A program made the translations under genes and the position numbers. The notes beneath the pieces were generated by a model, which saw only the letters and a program-made list of their open reading frames with translations, was not told the DNA's origin and made no database searches. From the NCBI GenBank assembly GCA_031179215.1, contig JAPSIA010000005.1, positions 1-50,210 on the forward strand: a DNA stretch of 50,210 nucleotides. Direction: 5' to 3'. Positions 1-9,366 of this stretch are shown here, in pieces. Position 1 is the stretch's first letter, and every line of letters begins with the position of its first letter. This DNA comes from Agrococcus sp. (GTDB taxonomy: Bacteria > Actinomycetota > Actinomycetes > Actinomycetales > Microbacteriaceae).

Positions 1-1214
<1,214 letters not shown>

Positions 1215-1222
1215 GCACGGCT

Positions 1223-1258
1223 CGAGGGGCCCGGCTGCGAGCGCGGCCGGGCCCCTCG
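1223..1258 (+). terminator. Hairpin terminator after isocitrate dehydrogenase
   Basis: A 13-bp perfect stem (arms 1223-1235 and 1246-1258, GC-rich, loop of 10) begins 9 nt after the stop codon at 1214. There is no long T-run, as is common in high-GC actinobacteria. A weaker GC-rich hairpin follows near 1274-1290. Confidence 0.75.
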
Positions 1259-1312
1259 CCGTCCCCGGGGGTCCCGGCGCAGCGGCGCCGGGGCGGCCGG
1301 GCCCTCGCCGCT

Positions 1313-1387
1313 CCGGAGGATCCCCGGCGGAGCGGCACCGCGGCGGGATAGTCCATGCGAGGCCGCGCTCAGCCGGGGATCCTCCGG
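1313..1387 (-). repeat. 75-bp palindromic repeat, copy A
   Basis: An imperfect palindrome of exactly 75 bp with outer arms CCGGAGGATCCCCGGC and its complement. Near its centre is the asymmetric word GGACTATCC (minus strand, 1354-1346). Two more copies, at 2274-2348 and 15268-15342, have the same length, and ACTATCC sits at the same offset (35-41) from the left end in all three. Copy A points opposite to copy B, and the DUF559 gene lies between them. Its left-facing arm encodes the last codons and stop of that gene. Confidence 0.8.
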
Positions 1388-2220
1388 CGGCGCGGGAGCC
1401 GGTGGCCGCCCGCGCGCACGATCGCGAGGATGTCGCGCTCGATCTCCTCCCACTCGTCGTGGATCTGGCGGTAGCTCACCCGCAGGACGAGGAAGCCGCG
1501 CGCGGCGAGCCTGCGGTCGCGGCGCCGGTCGCGCTCGTAGGCCGCGGCATCCGCGTGGTGCTCGCGGCTGTCGCACTCGATCACGAGCCGGTCGCCGATC
1601 AGCGCGTCGACCCGCACGCCCTCCATGACGCGCACCTGGATGCGCGTAGCGATGCGCAGCGATCGCAGGCGCAACCGCACCATCGACTCCGTGCCGGACT
1701 CAGCTCGCTCGTCGGCTCGCTCGAGCAGCCCGCGCACGCGCATCGGCGCGCTCCGCATCCAGTCCTCGAGCTGCTCGCTGGTCGCCAGGCGGCGGTGGAG
1801 CAGCGAGTCGATCACCACCACGATCTCCTCGTCGCTGCCGCACCGCAGCGCGCAGCGGAAGGCGAGCTCGAGGCCGTCGACCGCGCTCCGCACGGGCGGT
1901 TGCGCGCCGTACGGCCGGCACCGCCGCGGCCCGCCGCGCCTTCCCCGATGCTCCGCGAAGCGCCGGTGCACTCCCTTGCCCTCCGGCACCCACGCACCGT
2001 GCAGCCGCAGCGCGCTGAAGCAGGAGACGCAGCCGCCCGCTGCCACGGCAGCGAGCGCTGCCGCATCCGGCTGCGAGCCGGCGAACCACCCAGGTCGCAC
2101 GCGGCGCAGAGCTCCACGGCGCACCGCGGACTCGATCTGCCACTTCGTCCACCCGCCGGCCATGAGCTGCAGGGTCGTCAGGATGCCGAGCTGGGTCGCG
2201 AGCGGGTCCACGCGCGGCAC
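1369..2220 (-). CDS. DUF559 / PD-(D/E)XK-like endonuclease-domain protein with N-terminal winged-helix-like domain
   Basis: The C-terminal part (about residues 195-270) looks like the DUF559/Vsr-like nuclease fold: VDALIGDRLVIECD supplies a D205...E215-x-D217 pattern. It is followed by YERDRRRDRRLAARG and the strand FLVLRVSYRQI. Residues 1-60 (ATQLGILTTLQLMAGGW...ALRRVRPGWF) resemble the AbiEi-type helix-turn-helix often found ahead of DUF559 domains. The start is taken as GTG at 2220 (GTG at 2211 is also possible); codons farther upstream run through repeat copy B and look unlike protein. The gene lies between two inverted copies of a 75-bp palindromic repeat, and its final residues RRIPG and the stop are inside copy A. 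The biological role of such stand-alone proteins is not settled; nuclease activity is inferred. Confidence 0.8.
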   Translation of the reverse strand: MPRVDPLATQLGILTTLQLMAGGWTKWQIESAVRRGALRRVRPGWFAGSQPDAAALAAVAAGGCVSCFSALRLHGAWVPEGKGVHRRFAEHRGRRGGPRRCRPYGAQPPVRSAVDGLELAFRCALRCGSDEEIVVVIDSLLHRRLATSEQLEDWMRSAPMRVRGLLERADERAESGTESMVRLRLRSLRIATRIQVRVMEGVRVDALIGDRLVIECDSREHHADAAAYERDRRRDRRLAARGFLVLRVSYRQIHDEWEEIERDILAIVRAGGHRLPRRRRIPG

Positions 2221-2273
2221 CGTGGCACAGCGCTGGCCCGCGGCGCGGCGGGACGGACGCGAGCTGTGGACGA

Positions 2274-2348
2274 CCGGAGGATTCCCGGTTGAGCACGCGC
2301 TCGACGGCACTATCCGCACTCCTCCGCGCTCCGGCCGGGATCCTCCGG
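2274..2348 (+). repeat. 75-bp palindromic repeat, copy B
   Basis: Same 75-bp family as 1313-1387 but in opposite orientation: left arm CCGGAGGATTCCCGG, central ACTATCC at 2309-2315, right arm GCCGGGATCCTCCGG. It lies 53 bp upstream of the DUF559 start, so copies A and B flank that gene like terminal inverted repeats. Confidence 0.8.
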
Positions 2349-2384
2349 CCACCTCCCGCGGGAGACCTCCGCCCCCGGTCTGGC

Positions 2385-3197
2385 CTAGGTGAGGTCGTCG
2401 TGCTCGCCGGTGACCCACGCGATGTGGCGAGCTGCCGAGCGCGCGACGGCCCCGGGCCCCTCCTCGACGAGCTGACCGGGGATGTTGCCGTAGAGGCGGC
2501 GGAAGCGCAGGCTCGCGGCCTGGTCGGCGAGCCGCCACACGACGCCCGCCGAGAGCGGGATGTTGTTCGGGTAGGAGCGCATGAAGGCTACGCTCGCCCG
2601 GTCGGGCTTCGGCTGCATCGTGTCACCGGCGAGCAGGGAGCCGTCGCCCTCGCTCCCCTGCTCCCACAGCGCGACCGCGGCGCCCGGGAAGTGCCCGCCG
2701 AAGCGGATGATGCGCACGCCTGGCAGCGGCGCGATCTCGTCGTCCCACAACTCGATGCGCTCGTGCGGGCGCTGGATCCAGGTCGCGTCGCGCGCGTTGA
2801 CGAGCACGCGCGCGTCGAGCGCATCCGCCCACGCGCACTGCACGCCGAACATGTGCGGGTGCGACGCGGCGATCACCGCGAGCCCGCCGAGCTCGCGCAC
2901 CTGACCGACGGCGTCGTCGGTGATCGCGCCGAGCGGATCCCACAGCAGGTTGCCCGCGTCGGTCTGCACGAGCAGCGACCGCTGGCCGATGCCGACCGCG
3001 GGCTCGGAGGTCAGCGCCCAGAGGCGAGGCTCGACCTCGACGACGTCGATGCGGAGCCCGTCTCGGGCGAGCACGTCGGTGCTCGTCCACACCTGCCCCT
3101 GCTGCGGCACCCACTGCCGCTCATCGGCGCAGATGGGGCAGGTCTCGGGCAGCGGCTCGGCCGACTCGACGCCGCACGTGGCGCACAGGATCGTCAC
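2385..3197 (-). CDS. MBL-fold metallo-hydrolase-like protein with N-terminal zinc ribbon
   Basis: 270 residues from a GTG start (VTILCATCG). An N-terminal CxxC...CxxC pair (C5, C8, C20, C23) suggests a small zinc ribbon. The rest looks like a metallo-beta-lactamase fold: a strand-rich N half, ASHPHMFG at the position of the usual HxHxDH metal motif, FGGHFPG for the next His, and LLAGDTMQ for the bridging Asp. The first motif lacks the canonical Asp and second-pair His, so metal binding and catalysis may be altered. GGAG precedes the start. The neighbour upstream is a small acidic protein on the same strand. Substrate unknown. Confidence 0.75.
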   Translation of the reverse strand: MTILCATCGVESAEPLPETCPICADERQWVPQQGQVWTSTDVLARDGLRIDVVEVEPRLWALTSEPAVGIGQRSLLVQTDAGNLLWDPLGAITDDAVGQVRELGGLAVIAASHPHMFGVQCAWADALDARVLVNARDATWIQRPHERIELWDDEIAPLPGVRIIRFGGHFPGAAVALWEQGSEGDGSLLAGDTMQPKPDRASVAFMRSYPNNIPLSAGVVWRLADQAASLRFRRLYGNIPGQLVEEGPGAVARSAARHIAWVTGEHDDLT

Positions 3198-3233
3198 GCG
3201 ACGGCTCCGGCGCGGAGCAGCGCTCGGGGCACG

Positions 3234-3416
3234 TCAGCGCCCGTCGACGTCGGGCTCGGCCGCCTCGTCCTCCTCGGGCTCGAACGTCGAGGGCTCGTCG
3301 GTCGTCGTGGCGCCCAGTCCGTCGGGGTCGGCCGGGATCGTGCCGTCCTCGCCCAGCCCGCCCGGCTTCCTCGTGCCGTCGGCGCCGTCGTGGTCGTGGC
3401 CGTCGTGGTGGCTCAT
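3234..3416 (-). CDS. Small acidic hydrophilic protein of unknown function
   Basis: A 60-residue protein opening with a His/Asp-rich stretch (MSHHDGHDHDGADG) and ending in an acidic tail (EPEEDEAAEPDVDGR). It has no membrane segment or recognised domain and is probably disordered. A clear ribosome binding site (GAGGAGG, about 5 nt before ATG at 3416) supports translation. It sits between sucD and the MBL-fold gene on the same strand, after the sucD terminator. The histidine cluster could bind metal, but this is a guess. Confidence 0.6.
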   Translation of the reverse strand: MSHHDGHDHDGADGTRKPGGLGEDGTIPADPDGLGATTTDEPSTFEPEEDEAAEPDVDGR

Positions 3417-3487
3417 GGTGTCCTCCTCGCTGCGGTCGATCGCGTGGCGACCACCCTAGCCCCCGAATCCGATGGCCCCCAGGACGA

Positions 3488-3517
3488 CGAGGGCCCCGGC
3501 CGAAGCCGGGGCCCTCG
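3488..3517 (-). terminator. Terminator of the sucCD operon
   Basis: A perfect 13-bp stem (3488-3500 / 3505-3517) with loop CGAA lies 14 nt past the sucD stop codon. It is the most compact kind of high-GC intrinsic hairpin. Confidence 0.8.
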
Positions 3518-3531
3518 ATCGGACGGATCGC

Positions 3532-4431
3532 TCAGAGCGACTCGATGATCTCCCGCATGAGGCGAGCGGTCTCGGTCGGCGTCTTGCCGACCTTGACGCC
3601 GGCGGCCTCGAGCGCTGCCTGCTTCGCCTGAGCCGTGCCGGAGGAGCCGGAGACGATGGCGCCGGCGTGGCCCATCGTCTTGCCCTCGGGCGCGGTGAAG
3701 CCCGCGACGTAGCCGACGACCGGCTTCGTCACGTGCGCCTTGATGTAGTCGGCAGCGCGCTCCTCGGCGTCGCCGCCGATCTCGCCGATCATCACGATCG
3801 CCTTCGTCTCGGGGTCGGCCTCGAAGGCCTCGAGCGCGTCGATGTGCGTCGTGCCGATGATCGGGTCGCCGCCGATGCCGATGGCCGTCGAGAAGCCGAG
3901 GTCGCGCAGCTCGTACATCATCTGGTAGGTCAGCGTGCCCGACTTCGAGACGAGGCCGATCGGGCCCTTGCCCGTGATGTTCGCGGGCGTGATGCCGACG
4001 AGCGACTCCCCCGGCGTGATGATGCCCGGGCAGTTCGGGCCGATGATGCGGGTCGTGCCCTTGGCCTTCGCGTGCGCCCAGAACTCGGCGGAGTCCTGCA
4101 CGGGGATGCCCTCGGTGATCACGACGAGCAGGCCGATGCCCGCGTCGACGGCCTCGATGACCGCATCCTTGGCGAAGGCCGGGGGCACGAACACGATCGA
4201 CGTGTCGGCGCCGGTCTCGGCCATCGCCTCGGCGACAGAGCCGAAGACGGGCAGCTCGACCTCGGAGCCGTCCTGCGCGACGTGCGAGACGGTCGTGCCG
4301 GCCTTGCGCGCGTTGACGCCGCCGACGATCTGCGTGCCCGCCGCGAGCATCCGCGCCGTGTGCTTCGAGCCCTCGCCGCCGGTGATGCCCTGGACGATGA
4401 CCTTGCTGTCCTTGTTGAGGTAGATCGACAT
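3532..4431 (-). CDS. sucD: Succinate-CoA ligase, alpha subunit
   Basis: 299 residues starting [18 protein letters not shown]. With SucC it interconverts succinyl-CoA and succinate with substrate-level phosphorylation in the TCA cycle. Visible family signatures are the CoA-binding Rossmann N terminus ([16 protein letters not shown]), [12 protein letters not shown], and the phosphohistidine loop [17 protein letters not shown] near residue 245. Length matches the family. The ATG at 4431 follows the sucC stop by 11 nt, so the two are co-translated from one transcript, which ends at the hairpin at 3488-3517. Confidence 0.97.
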   Translation of the reverse strand: MSIYLNKDSKVIVQGITGGEGSKHTARMLAAGTQIVGGVNARKAGTTVSHVAQDGSEVELPVFGSVAEAMAETGADTSIVFVPPAFAKDAVIEAVDAGIGLLVVITEGIPVQDSAEFWAHAKAKGTTRIIGPNCPGIITPGESLVGITPANITGKGPIGLVSKSGTLTYQMMYELRDLGFSTAIGIGGDPIIGTTHIDALEAFEADPETKAIVMIGEIGGDAEERAADYIKAHVTKPVVGYVAGFTAPEGKTMGHAGAIVSGSSGTAQAKQAALEAAGVKVGKTPTETARLMREIIESL

Positions 4432-4442
4432 GTCCTGCTCCC

Positions 4443-5609
4443 TTACGCCGCAGCCAGCTCGGCGGCCTTGTCGGCGGCCTCGTCCATCGTGTCGACGACC
4501 GTCACCAGCGGGTGGCCGGCGTCGGCGAGGATCCTGCGACCCTCCTCGACGTTGTTGCCGTCGAGGCGCACGACGAGCGGCTTCGAGGCCTCGTCGCCGA
4601 GGATCTCGAGCGCCTTGACGATGCCGTTGGCGACGGCGTCGCACGCGGTGATGCCGCCGAAGACGTTGACGAAGACGCTCTTGACGTCCTGGTCGTGGAG
4701 GATGACGTCGAGGCCGGCGGCCATGACCTCGGCCGAGGCGCCGCCGCCGATGTCGAGGAAGTTCGCGGGCTTGACGCCGCCGTGGCGCTCGCCGGCGTAC
4801 GCGACGACGTCGAGCGTCGACATGACGAGGCCCGCGCCGTTGCCGATGATGCCGACCTGGCCGTCGAGCTTGACGTAGTTGAGGTCGGACTCCTTGGCCT
4901 TCGCCTCGAGCGGGTCGGTGGCAGCCTTGTCCTCGAGCGCCGCGTGGCCCTCCTGGCGGAAGGCGGCGTTCTCGTCGAGCGTGATCTTGCCGTCGAGCGC
5001 GATGACGTCGCCGCCCTCGGTGAGCACGAGCGGGTTCACCTCGACGAGCGTGGCGTCCTCCTCGACGAAGACGCGGTAGAGCTGCACGAGCACGGGCGCG
5101 ACCTTGGCGACGAGCTCCTCGGGGAAGCGCGCGGCGCGCACGATCTCCTCGGCCTTCGCCTCGTCGATGCCGCGAGCGGGGTCGACCTCGACCTTCGCGA
5201 GCGCCTCGGGGCGCTCCTCGGCGAGCTGCTCGATCTCCATGCCGCCCTCGTACGAGCACATGGCGAGGTACGAGCGGTTCGCGCGGTCGAGCAGCACCGA
5301 GAAGTAGTACTCCTCCTCGATGGCGGCGCCCTCGGCCACCATCACGCGGTGCACCGTGTGCCCCTTGATGTCGAGGCCGAGGATGGCGCTCGCCGCGTCC
5401 TTCGCCTCTGCGGGGCTCTTGGCGAGCTTCACGCCGCCCGCCTTGCCGCGTCCGCCGGTCTTGACCTGTGCCTTCACGACGACGACACCGCCACCGAGCT
5501 CCGCGGCTGCTGCCTCGGCCTGCTCGGGGGTGTCGGCGACGATGCCTCGCAGCACGGGGACCCCGTGCTGCTCGAACAGGTCCCTTGCCTGGTACTCGTA
5601 GAGATCCAC
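4443..5609 (-). CDS. sucC: Succinate-CoA ligase (ADP-forming), beta subunit
   Basis: 388 residues with the ATP-grasp architecture: [20 protein letters not shown] at the N terminus, [18 protein letters not shown] for nucleotide binding, [11 protein letters not shown] for Mg binding, and [15 protein letters not shown] plus DIGGGAS in the C-terminal ligase domain. The start is GTG at 5609, matching the usual family N terminus; in-frame sequence upstream does not look like the family. It is the first gene of the sucCD operon, transcribed leftward. A TAGGCT box at 5665-5660 is a plausible -10, with about 45 nt of leader. Confidence 0.97.
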   Translation of the reverse strand: MDLYEYQARDLFEQHGVPVLRGIVADTPEQAEAAAAELGGGVVVVKAQVKTGGRGKAGGVKLAKSPAEAKDAASAILGLDIKGHTVHRVMVAEGAAIEEEYYFSVLLDRANRSYLAMCSYEGGMEIEQLAEERPEALAKVEVDPARGIDEAKAEEIVRAARFPEELVAKVAPVLVQLYRVFVEEDATLVEVNPLVLTEGGDVIALDGKITLDENAAFRQEGHAALEDKAATDPLEAKAKESDLNYVKLDGQVGIIGNGAGLVMSTLDVVAYAGERHGGVKPANFLDIGGGASAEVMAAGLDVILHDQDVKSVFVNVFGGITACDAVANGIVKALEILGDEASKPLVVRLDGNNVEEGRRILADAGHPLVTVVDTMDEAADKAAELAAA

Positions 5610-5659
5610 GCGCCATCCAATCAATGTGTGGTGAGTGTGGTGGGGGATTCGCCGCGACA

Positions 5660-5665
5660 AGCCTA
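5660..5665 (-). promoter_or_regulatory. Putative -10 box of sucCD
   Basis: TAGGCT on the minus strand fits the actinobacterial TANNNT -10 consensus and lies 50 nt before the sucC GTG. No convincing -35 element is visible. Confidence 0.4.
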
Positions 5666-5803
5666 GTCGTCCCCCGAGTGCGCCCCTCGCCGGTTTCGGC
5701 TCGCCGAAGCGCCAAGATTCGGCGTTCTTGCGGGTTTCGCCCGAGCCTCGCCTTGCTTGCGGAGCCGGGGCGCCCCGCCGAGCATGGAACGCAGGAGGAC
5801 ACC

Positions 5804-6526
5804 ATGGATCCCGCTCTGCACCGCCGTCCCGACCTGCCGCCGCCGGTTGAGTCGATGACATCCCGGCTCAACTGGCTGCGCGCCGGCGTGCTCGGCGCGA
5901 ACGACGGCATCGTGTCGACGTCCGCGCTCATGGTGGGCGTCGCGGGCGCCGGCACCTCGCTCGCCGGCGTGCTCACCGCCGGCATCGCGGCGCTCGTCGC
6001 GGGCGCGTTCTCGATGGCCGTGGGCGAGTACGTCTCCGTCTCGTCGCAGCGCGACAGCGAGCGGGCGGCGATCGAGCGCGAGGTCGCCCTGCTCGAGGCG
6101 AACCCCGACGGGCAGATCGACCAGCTCGCGCACATGTACGAGGAGCGGGGGCTGCAGCCGCGGACCGCGCACCAGGTCGCGGTCGAGCTCACCGAGGCGG
6201 ATCCCCTGCGCGCGCACCTCGATGTCGAGTACAAGCTCGACCCCGACGACCTCAACAACCCGTGGGCGGCCGCGGCCTCGTCGGCGGTCGCGTTCTCGCT
6301 CGGCTCGCTCATCCCGCTCCTGGCGGCCCTCGTCGCGCCCGCGGCGTGGATGCCGTGGCCGATCGTCGTCGCGACGGTCGTCGCGCTGCTGCTCACGGGC
6401 GTCGTCTCGGCGCGCATCGGCGCCTCGAGCAAGCGAGCGGCGACCTTCCGCGTGCTCGCGGGCGGCATCGTCGCGCTCGCCGCGACGTGGCTCATCGGCA
6501 CGCTCCTCGGCTCGCCCGTGCACTAG
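5804..6526 (+). CDS. VIT1/CCC1-family iron/manganese transporter
   Basis: 240-residue integral membrane protein. N-terminal [25 protein letters not shown] is the hallmark first helix of the VIT/CCC1 family. [19 protein letters not shown] starts the cytoplasmic metal-binding helical region, followed by hydrophobic helices in the last third (about residues 160-180, 185-205 and 215-235). Members move Fe2+ or Mn2+ across the membrane; direction and metal here are inferred. ATG at 5804 is preceded by a strong GCAGGAGG site. It is transcribed divergently from sucC and is followed by a small membrane protein gene 35 nt downstream. Confidence 0.88.
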   Translation: MDPALHRRPDLPPPVESMTSRLNWLRAGVLGANDGIVSTSALMVGVAGAGTSLAGVLTAGIAALVAGAFSMAVGEYVSVSSQRDSERAAIEREVALLEANPDGQIDQLAHMYEERGLQPRTAHQVAVELTEADPLRAHLDVEYKLDPDDLNNPWAAAASSAVAFSLGSLIPLLAALVAPAAWMPWPIVVATVVALLLTGVVSARIGASSKRAATFRVLAGGIVALAATWLIGTLLGSPVH

Positions 6527-6561
6527 GAGCGCCGCGCTGGCCGGCATGGCAGGCTGGAGCC

Positions 6562-6732
6562 ATGCAGGAGCAGGAGCACGACCACGTGCCGCCGGAGCTC
6601 GATCCCCGGTTCGACCGCTACGACGACGGCAGGCCGCCGCGCACGCTGCGCCGGCGCCTGCAGCCGGTCATCTGGCTCGTGGGCGCCGTCACCCTGGTCG
6701 CGCTGGTGCTGCTCGTGACCCCCGGCCTCTAG
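6562..6732 (+). CDS. Small single-span membrane protein of unknown function
   Basis: 56 residues: an acidic N-terminal half (QEQEHDHVPPELDPRFDRYDD), a basic patch (RTLRRRLQP), then one C-terminal hydrophobic helix (VIWLVGAVTLVALVLLVTPGL). This makes it a tail-anchored-like protein with its N terminus in the cytosol. It follows the VIT gene in the same direction and could share its transcript. No domain recognised. Confidence 0.6.
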   Translation: MQEQEHDHVPPELDPRFDRYDDGRPPRTLRRRLQPVIWLVGAVTLVALVLLVTPGL

Positions 6733-6742
6733 CCAGCAGGTC

Positions 6743-6801
6743 CAACGGCCATTCGGCCGGGATGTGCCTCTCGCGTGCACATCGGGCGCACATGGCCGTT
6801 G
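6743..6801. terminator. Nested inverted repeat between convergent genes
   Basis: Outer arms CAACGGCCAT (6743-6752) and ATGGCCGTTG (6792-6801) enclose an inner pair GATGTGC (6761-6767) / GCACATC (6777-6783). The structure sits between a rightward small gene and the leftward pcrA. It could terminate either transcript, though the unusual two-tier shape may have another role. The rest of 6802-6884 shows nothing recognisable. Confidence 0.45.
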
Positions 6802-6884
6802 AGTGCCTTGCGTCAGCGCGGGAGCAGGGGCGTTGCATCAGCGGTGCGCGGGTGCGACGCGCTCGTGCGGCGCGCGGCGCCGGC

Positions 6885-9263
6885 TCAGAGCTTCTCGATC
6901 GGCGCGATCTTGACGAGCAGGCGCTTGCGCCCCACGCCGTCGAAGAGCACCTCGGCGACGCGCTTCGCCTCGGCGCCCGTGATCTGCTGCACCCGCCCCT
7001 CGCCGAAGTCCTTGTGGCGGATGCGGTCACCGGGCGCGAGCACCATGGTGCTGTTGTCGCGCACCTCGGTGATGGTGTTCGCGAACTCGCGCTTCGGCCC
7101 CTTCGGCAGCGGCTTCGGGGTGTCGCGGTAGCCGCGCACGAAGGACTCGCGCGGCTCGTCGCGCCAGCGACCCACCGCCCGCTGCGCCGAGGGAGCGCGC
7201 ATCGCGGTCGGCGGCGTGCGCCACTCGATGAGGTCCGCCGGGATCTCCTCGAGGAACCGGCTGGGAGCTGCGGGGCTCACCTCGCCGAACTGGGCGCGCG
7301 TCATGGCGAGCGAGAGGTGCAGGCGCTTGCGCGCGCGCGTGATGCCGACGTAGAACAGCCGTCGCTCCTCCGCGGGGCCGCCCGGCTCCATCGCCGCGAT
7401 GCGGTGCGGCAGCAGCTCCTCCTCGATGCCGGTGATGAAGACGGCGTCGAACTCGAGCCCCTTCGCGGTGTGCAGGGTCATGAGTGAGACCTGGCCGCCC
7501 GAGTCGTCGAGCTCGTCGGCTGCGGCGACGAGCGCCGTCTCGGTGAGGAAGTCGACGAGCGTGCCGCCGGGGTTCTGCCGCCGGAACTCCCGCGTCACGG
7601 CGACGAGCTCCTCGACGTTCTCGAGCCGCGCGGCATCCTGCGGATCGGGTGAGCGCCGCAGCTGATCGGTGTAGCCCGAGCGGCTCAGCAGCTCGCGCAG
7701 CACCTCTCCCGGGTCGGCGTCGGGCCTGGCGCTCCACTCATCGAGCAGCGCGGCGAGGTCCTTGATGGCGCCGGCGACCTTCGGGCCGAGCGCGATCTCG
7801 TCGACGCGCCGCATCGCATCCCGCAGCGTGATCTGGTGCTCGTCGGCGAACGCCTGCAGCGCCGCCTCGGTCGCGGGGCCGATGCCGCGCTTGGGCACGT
7901 TCATGATGCGTCGCAGGCTGAGGGGGTCTGCGGGGTTGGCGACCGTGATGAGGTACGCCATCGCGTCCTTGATCTCGGCACGCTCGTAGAACTTCGTGCC
8001 GCCGATGACGCGGTACGGGATGGCGGTGCGGATGAGCACCTCCTCGAGCGCGCGCGTCTGCGCGTTCGTGCGGTAGAAGACGGCGATGTCGCTGTAGGCC
8101 ATGCCGCCGCTCGTGAGCTCGACGATCTCGTCGGCGACGAACTGCGCCTCGTCGTGGCCCGAGTATCCGGTGAAGCCGACGATCTTCGCGCCGTCGCCGG
8201 AGTCGGTCCAGAGGTTCTTCGCGCGTCGGTCGAAGTTGTTGCCGATCACGGCGTTCGCGGCGGAGAGGATCGTCTGCGTCGAGCGGTAGTTCTGCTCGAG
8301 CATGATGACGCGCGCGCCGGGGAAGTCGCGCTCGAAGTCGGTGATGTTGCGGATGTCGGCGCCGCGGAAGGCGTAGATCGACTGGTCGGAGTCGCCGACG
8401 ACGGTGAGCGACGCGCCGGGCAGGTCGCTGCGCAGATCGGGGAGGTCGGCGCGCGTGACCGGCTGCGTGAGCTCCTGGATGAGGGCGTACTGCGCGGCGT
8501 TCGTGTCCTGGTACTCGTCGACGAGGATGTGGCGGAAGCGCTTGCGGTAGAGCGCCGCGACGCGCGGGAAGGCCCGCAGCAGGAAGACGGTCTGCGAGAT
8601 GAGGTCGTCGAAGTCGAACGCGTTCGCTCGGCGCAGCTCGCGGTCGTAGTCGCGCCAGAGCTCGAGGAACGCCGCGTCGAGCGGGTTCTCGAGGCTCGCG
8701 GTGCGCGCCCACGAGTCGACGTCGTGCAGCTCGTTCTTCGCCTTGGAGATCCGGGCGGCGACGGAGCCGGGCGTGAGCCCCTGGATGTCGGCGCCGCGCT
8801 CCTTGATGAGCCGCTTGAGCAGCGCGCGCACGTCGCCCGCGTCGTAGATCGTGAAGGCCTGCCGGAAGCCGAACTCCTCGGCCTCGCGCCGCAGGATGCG
8901 CACGCACGCGGAGTGGAACGTCGAGATCCACATGCCGCGCGACTCCTCGCCGATGAGGTGCTCGACGCGCTCGCGCATCTCGGCGGCGGCCTTGTTCGTG
9001 AAGGTGATGGCGAGGATCTGGCTCGGCCACGCCTCACGGGTGGCGAGCAGGCCCGCGATGCGGTGGGTGAGCACGCGCGTCTTGCCGGAGCCGGCGCCCG
9101 CGACGATCAGGAGCGCGGGACCGCGGTGCTCGACCGCCTCGCGCTGCGGCGGGTTGAGGCCGGCGAGCAGGTGCTCGGGGATCGTGTCGCCGCGGGGACC
9201 GATCGGCGTCGGTCGCTGCACGTCGCCGAAGCCCTCGTCGCCCAGCCCCCACAAGTCGCTCAT
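6885..9263 (-). CDS. pcrA: ATP-dependent DNA helicase PcrA/UvrD
   Basis: 792-residue SF1A helicase that unwinds DNA 3'-5' in repair and replication-conflict resolution. Visible motifs in order: Q-motif LNPPQREAV (about 36), Walker A AGAGSGKT (about 55-62), Walker B VDEYQDTNAAQ, GDSDQSIYAFRGAD, QNYRST, LMTLHTAKGLEFDAVFITG and YVGITRARKRLHLS. The C terminus ends in the Tudor-like domain typical of PcrA (GDRIRHKDFGEGRV...KIAPIEKL). The start at 9263 (MSDLWGLGDEGFGD) is supported by a TAGAAT box exactly 7 nt before the ATG, which suggests a leaderless transcript. Confidence 0.96.
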   Translation of the reverse strand: MSDLWGLGDEGFGDVQRPTPIGPRGDTIPEHLLAGLNPPQREAVEHRGPALLIVAGAGSGKTRVLTHRIAGLLATREAWPSQILAITFTNKAAAEMRERVEHLIGEESRGMWISTFHSACVRILRREAEEFGFRQAFTIYDAGDVRALLKRLIKERGADIQGLTPGSVAARISKAKNELHDVDSWARTASLENPLDAAFLELWRDYDRELRRANAFDFDDLISQTVFLLRAFPRVAALYRKRFRHILVDEYQDTNAAQYALIQELTQPVTRADLPDLRSDLPGASLTVVGDSDQSIYAFRGADIRNITDFERDFPGARVIMLEQNYRSTQTILSAANAVIGNNFDRRAKNLWTDSGDGAKIVGFTGYSGHDEAQFVADEIVELTSGGMAYSDIAVFYRTNAQTRALEEVLIRTAIPYRVIGGTKFYERAEIKDAMAYLITVANPADPLSLRRIMNVPKRGIGPATEAALQAFADEHQITLRDAMRRVDEIALGPKVAGAIKDLAALLDEWSARPDADPGEVLRELLSRSGYTDQLRRSPDPQDAARLENVEELVAVTREFRRQNPGGTLVDFLTETALVAAADELDDSGGQVSLMTLHTAKGLEFDAVFITGIEEELLPHRIAAMEPGGPAEERRLFYVGITRARKRLHLSLAMTRAQFGEVSPAAPSRFLEEIPADLIEWRTPPTAMRAPSAQRAVGRWRDEPRESFVRGYRDTPKPLPKGPKREFANTITEVRDNSTMVLAPGDRIRHKDFGEGRVQQITGAEAKRVAEVLFDGVGRKRLLVKIAPIEKL

Positions 9264-9270
9264 TCGTTCG

Positions 9271-9276
9271 ATTCTA
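9271..9276 (-). promoter_or_regulatory. -10 box of pcrA, leaderless configuration
   Basis: TAGAAT on the minus strand, then 7 nt, then the ATG of pcrA. There is no Shine-Dalgarno sequence before the ATG. Confidence 0.55.
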
Positions 9277-9317
9277 CGCGGCGGCACCCACGCGCCTCGC
9301 CGCCCGAGGCGCGCGGA

Positions 9318-9357
9318 CGCCGGTCGAGGAGCGCGCGCGAGCGCCCCTCGACCGGCG
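9318..9357 (-). terminator. Terminator of the lamin-tail protein gene
   Basis: A 12-bp perfect stem (9318-9329 / 9346-9357) with a GC-rich 16-nt loop starts 9 nt after the stop of the leftward gene ending at 9367. Confidence 0.7.
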
Positions 9358-9366
9358 CCAGGAGGA

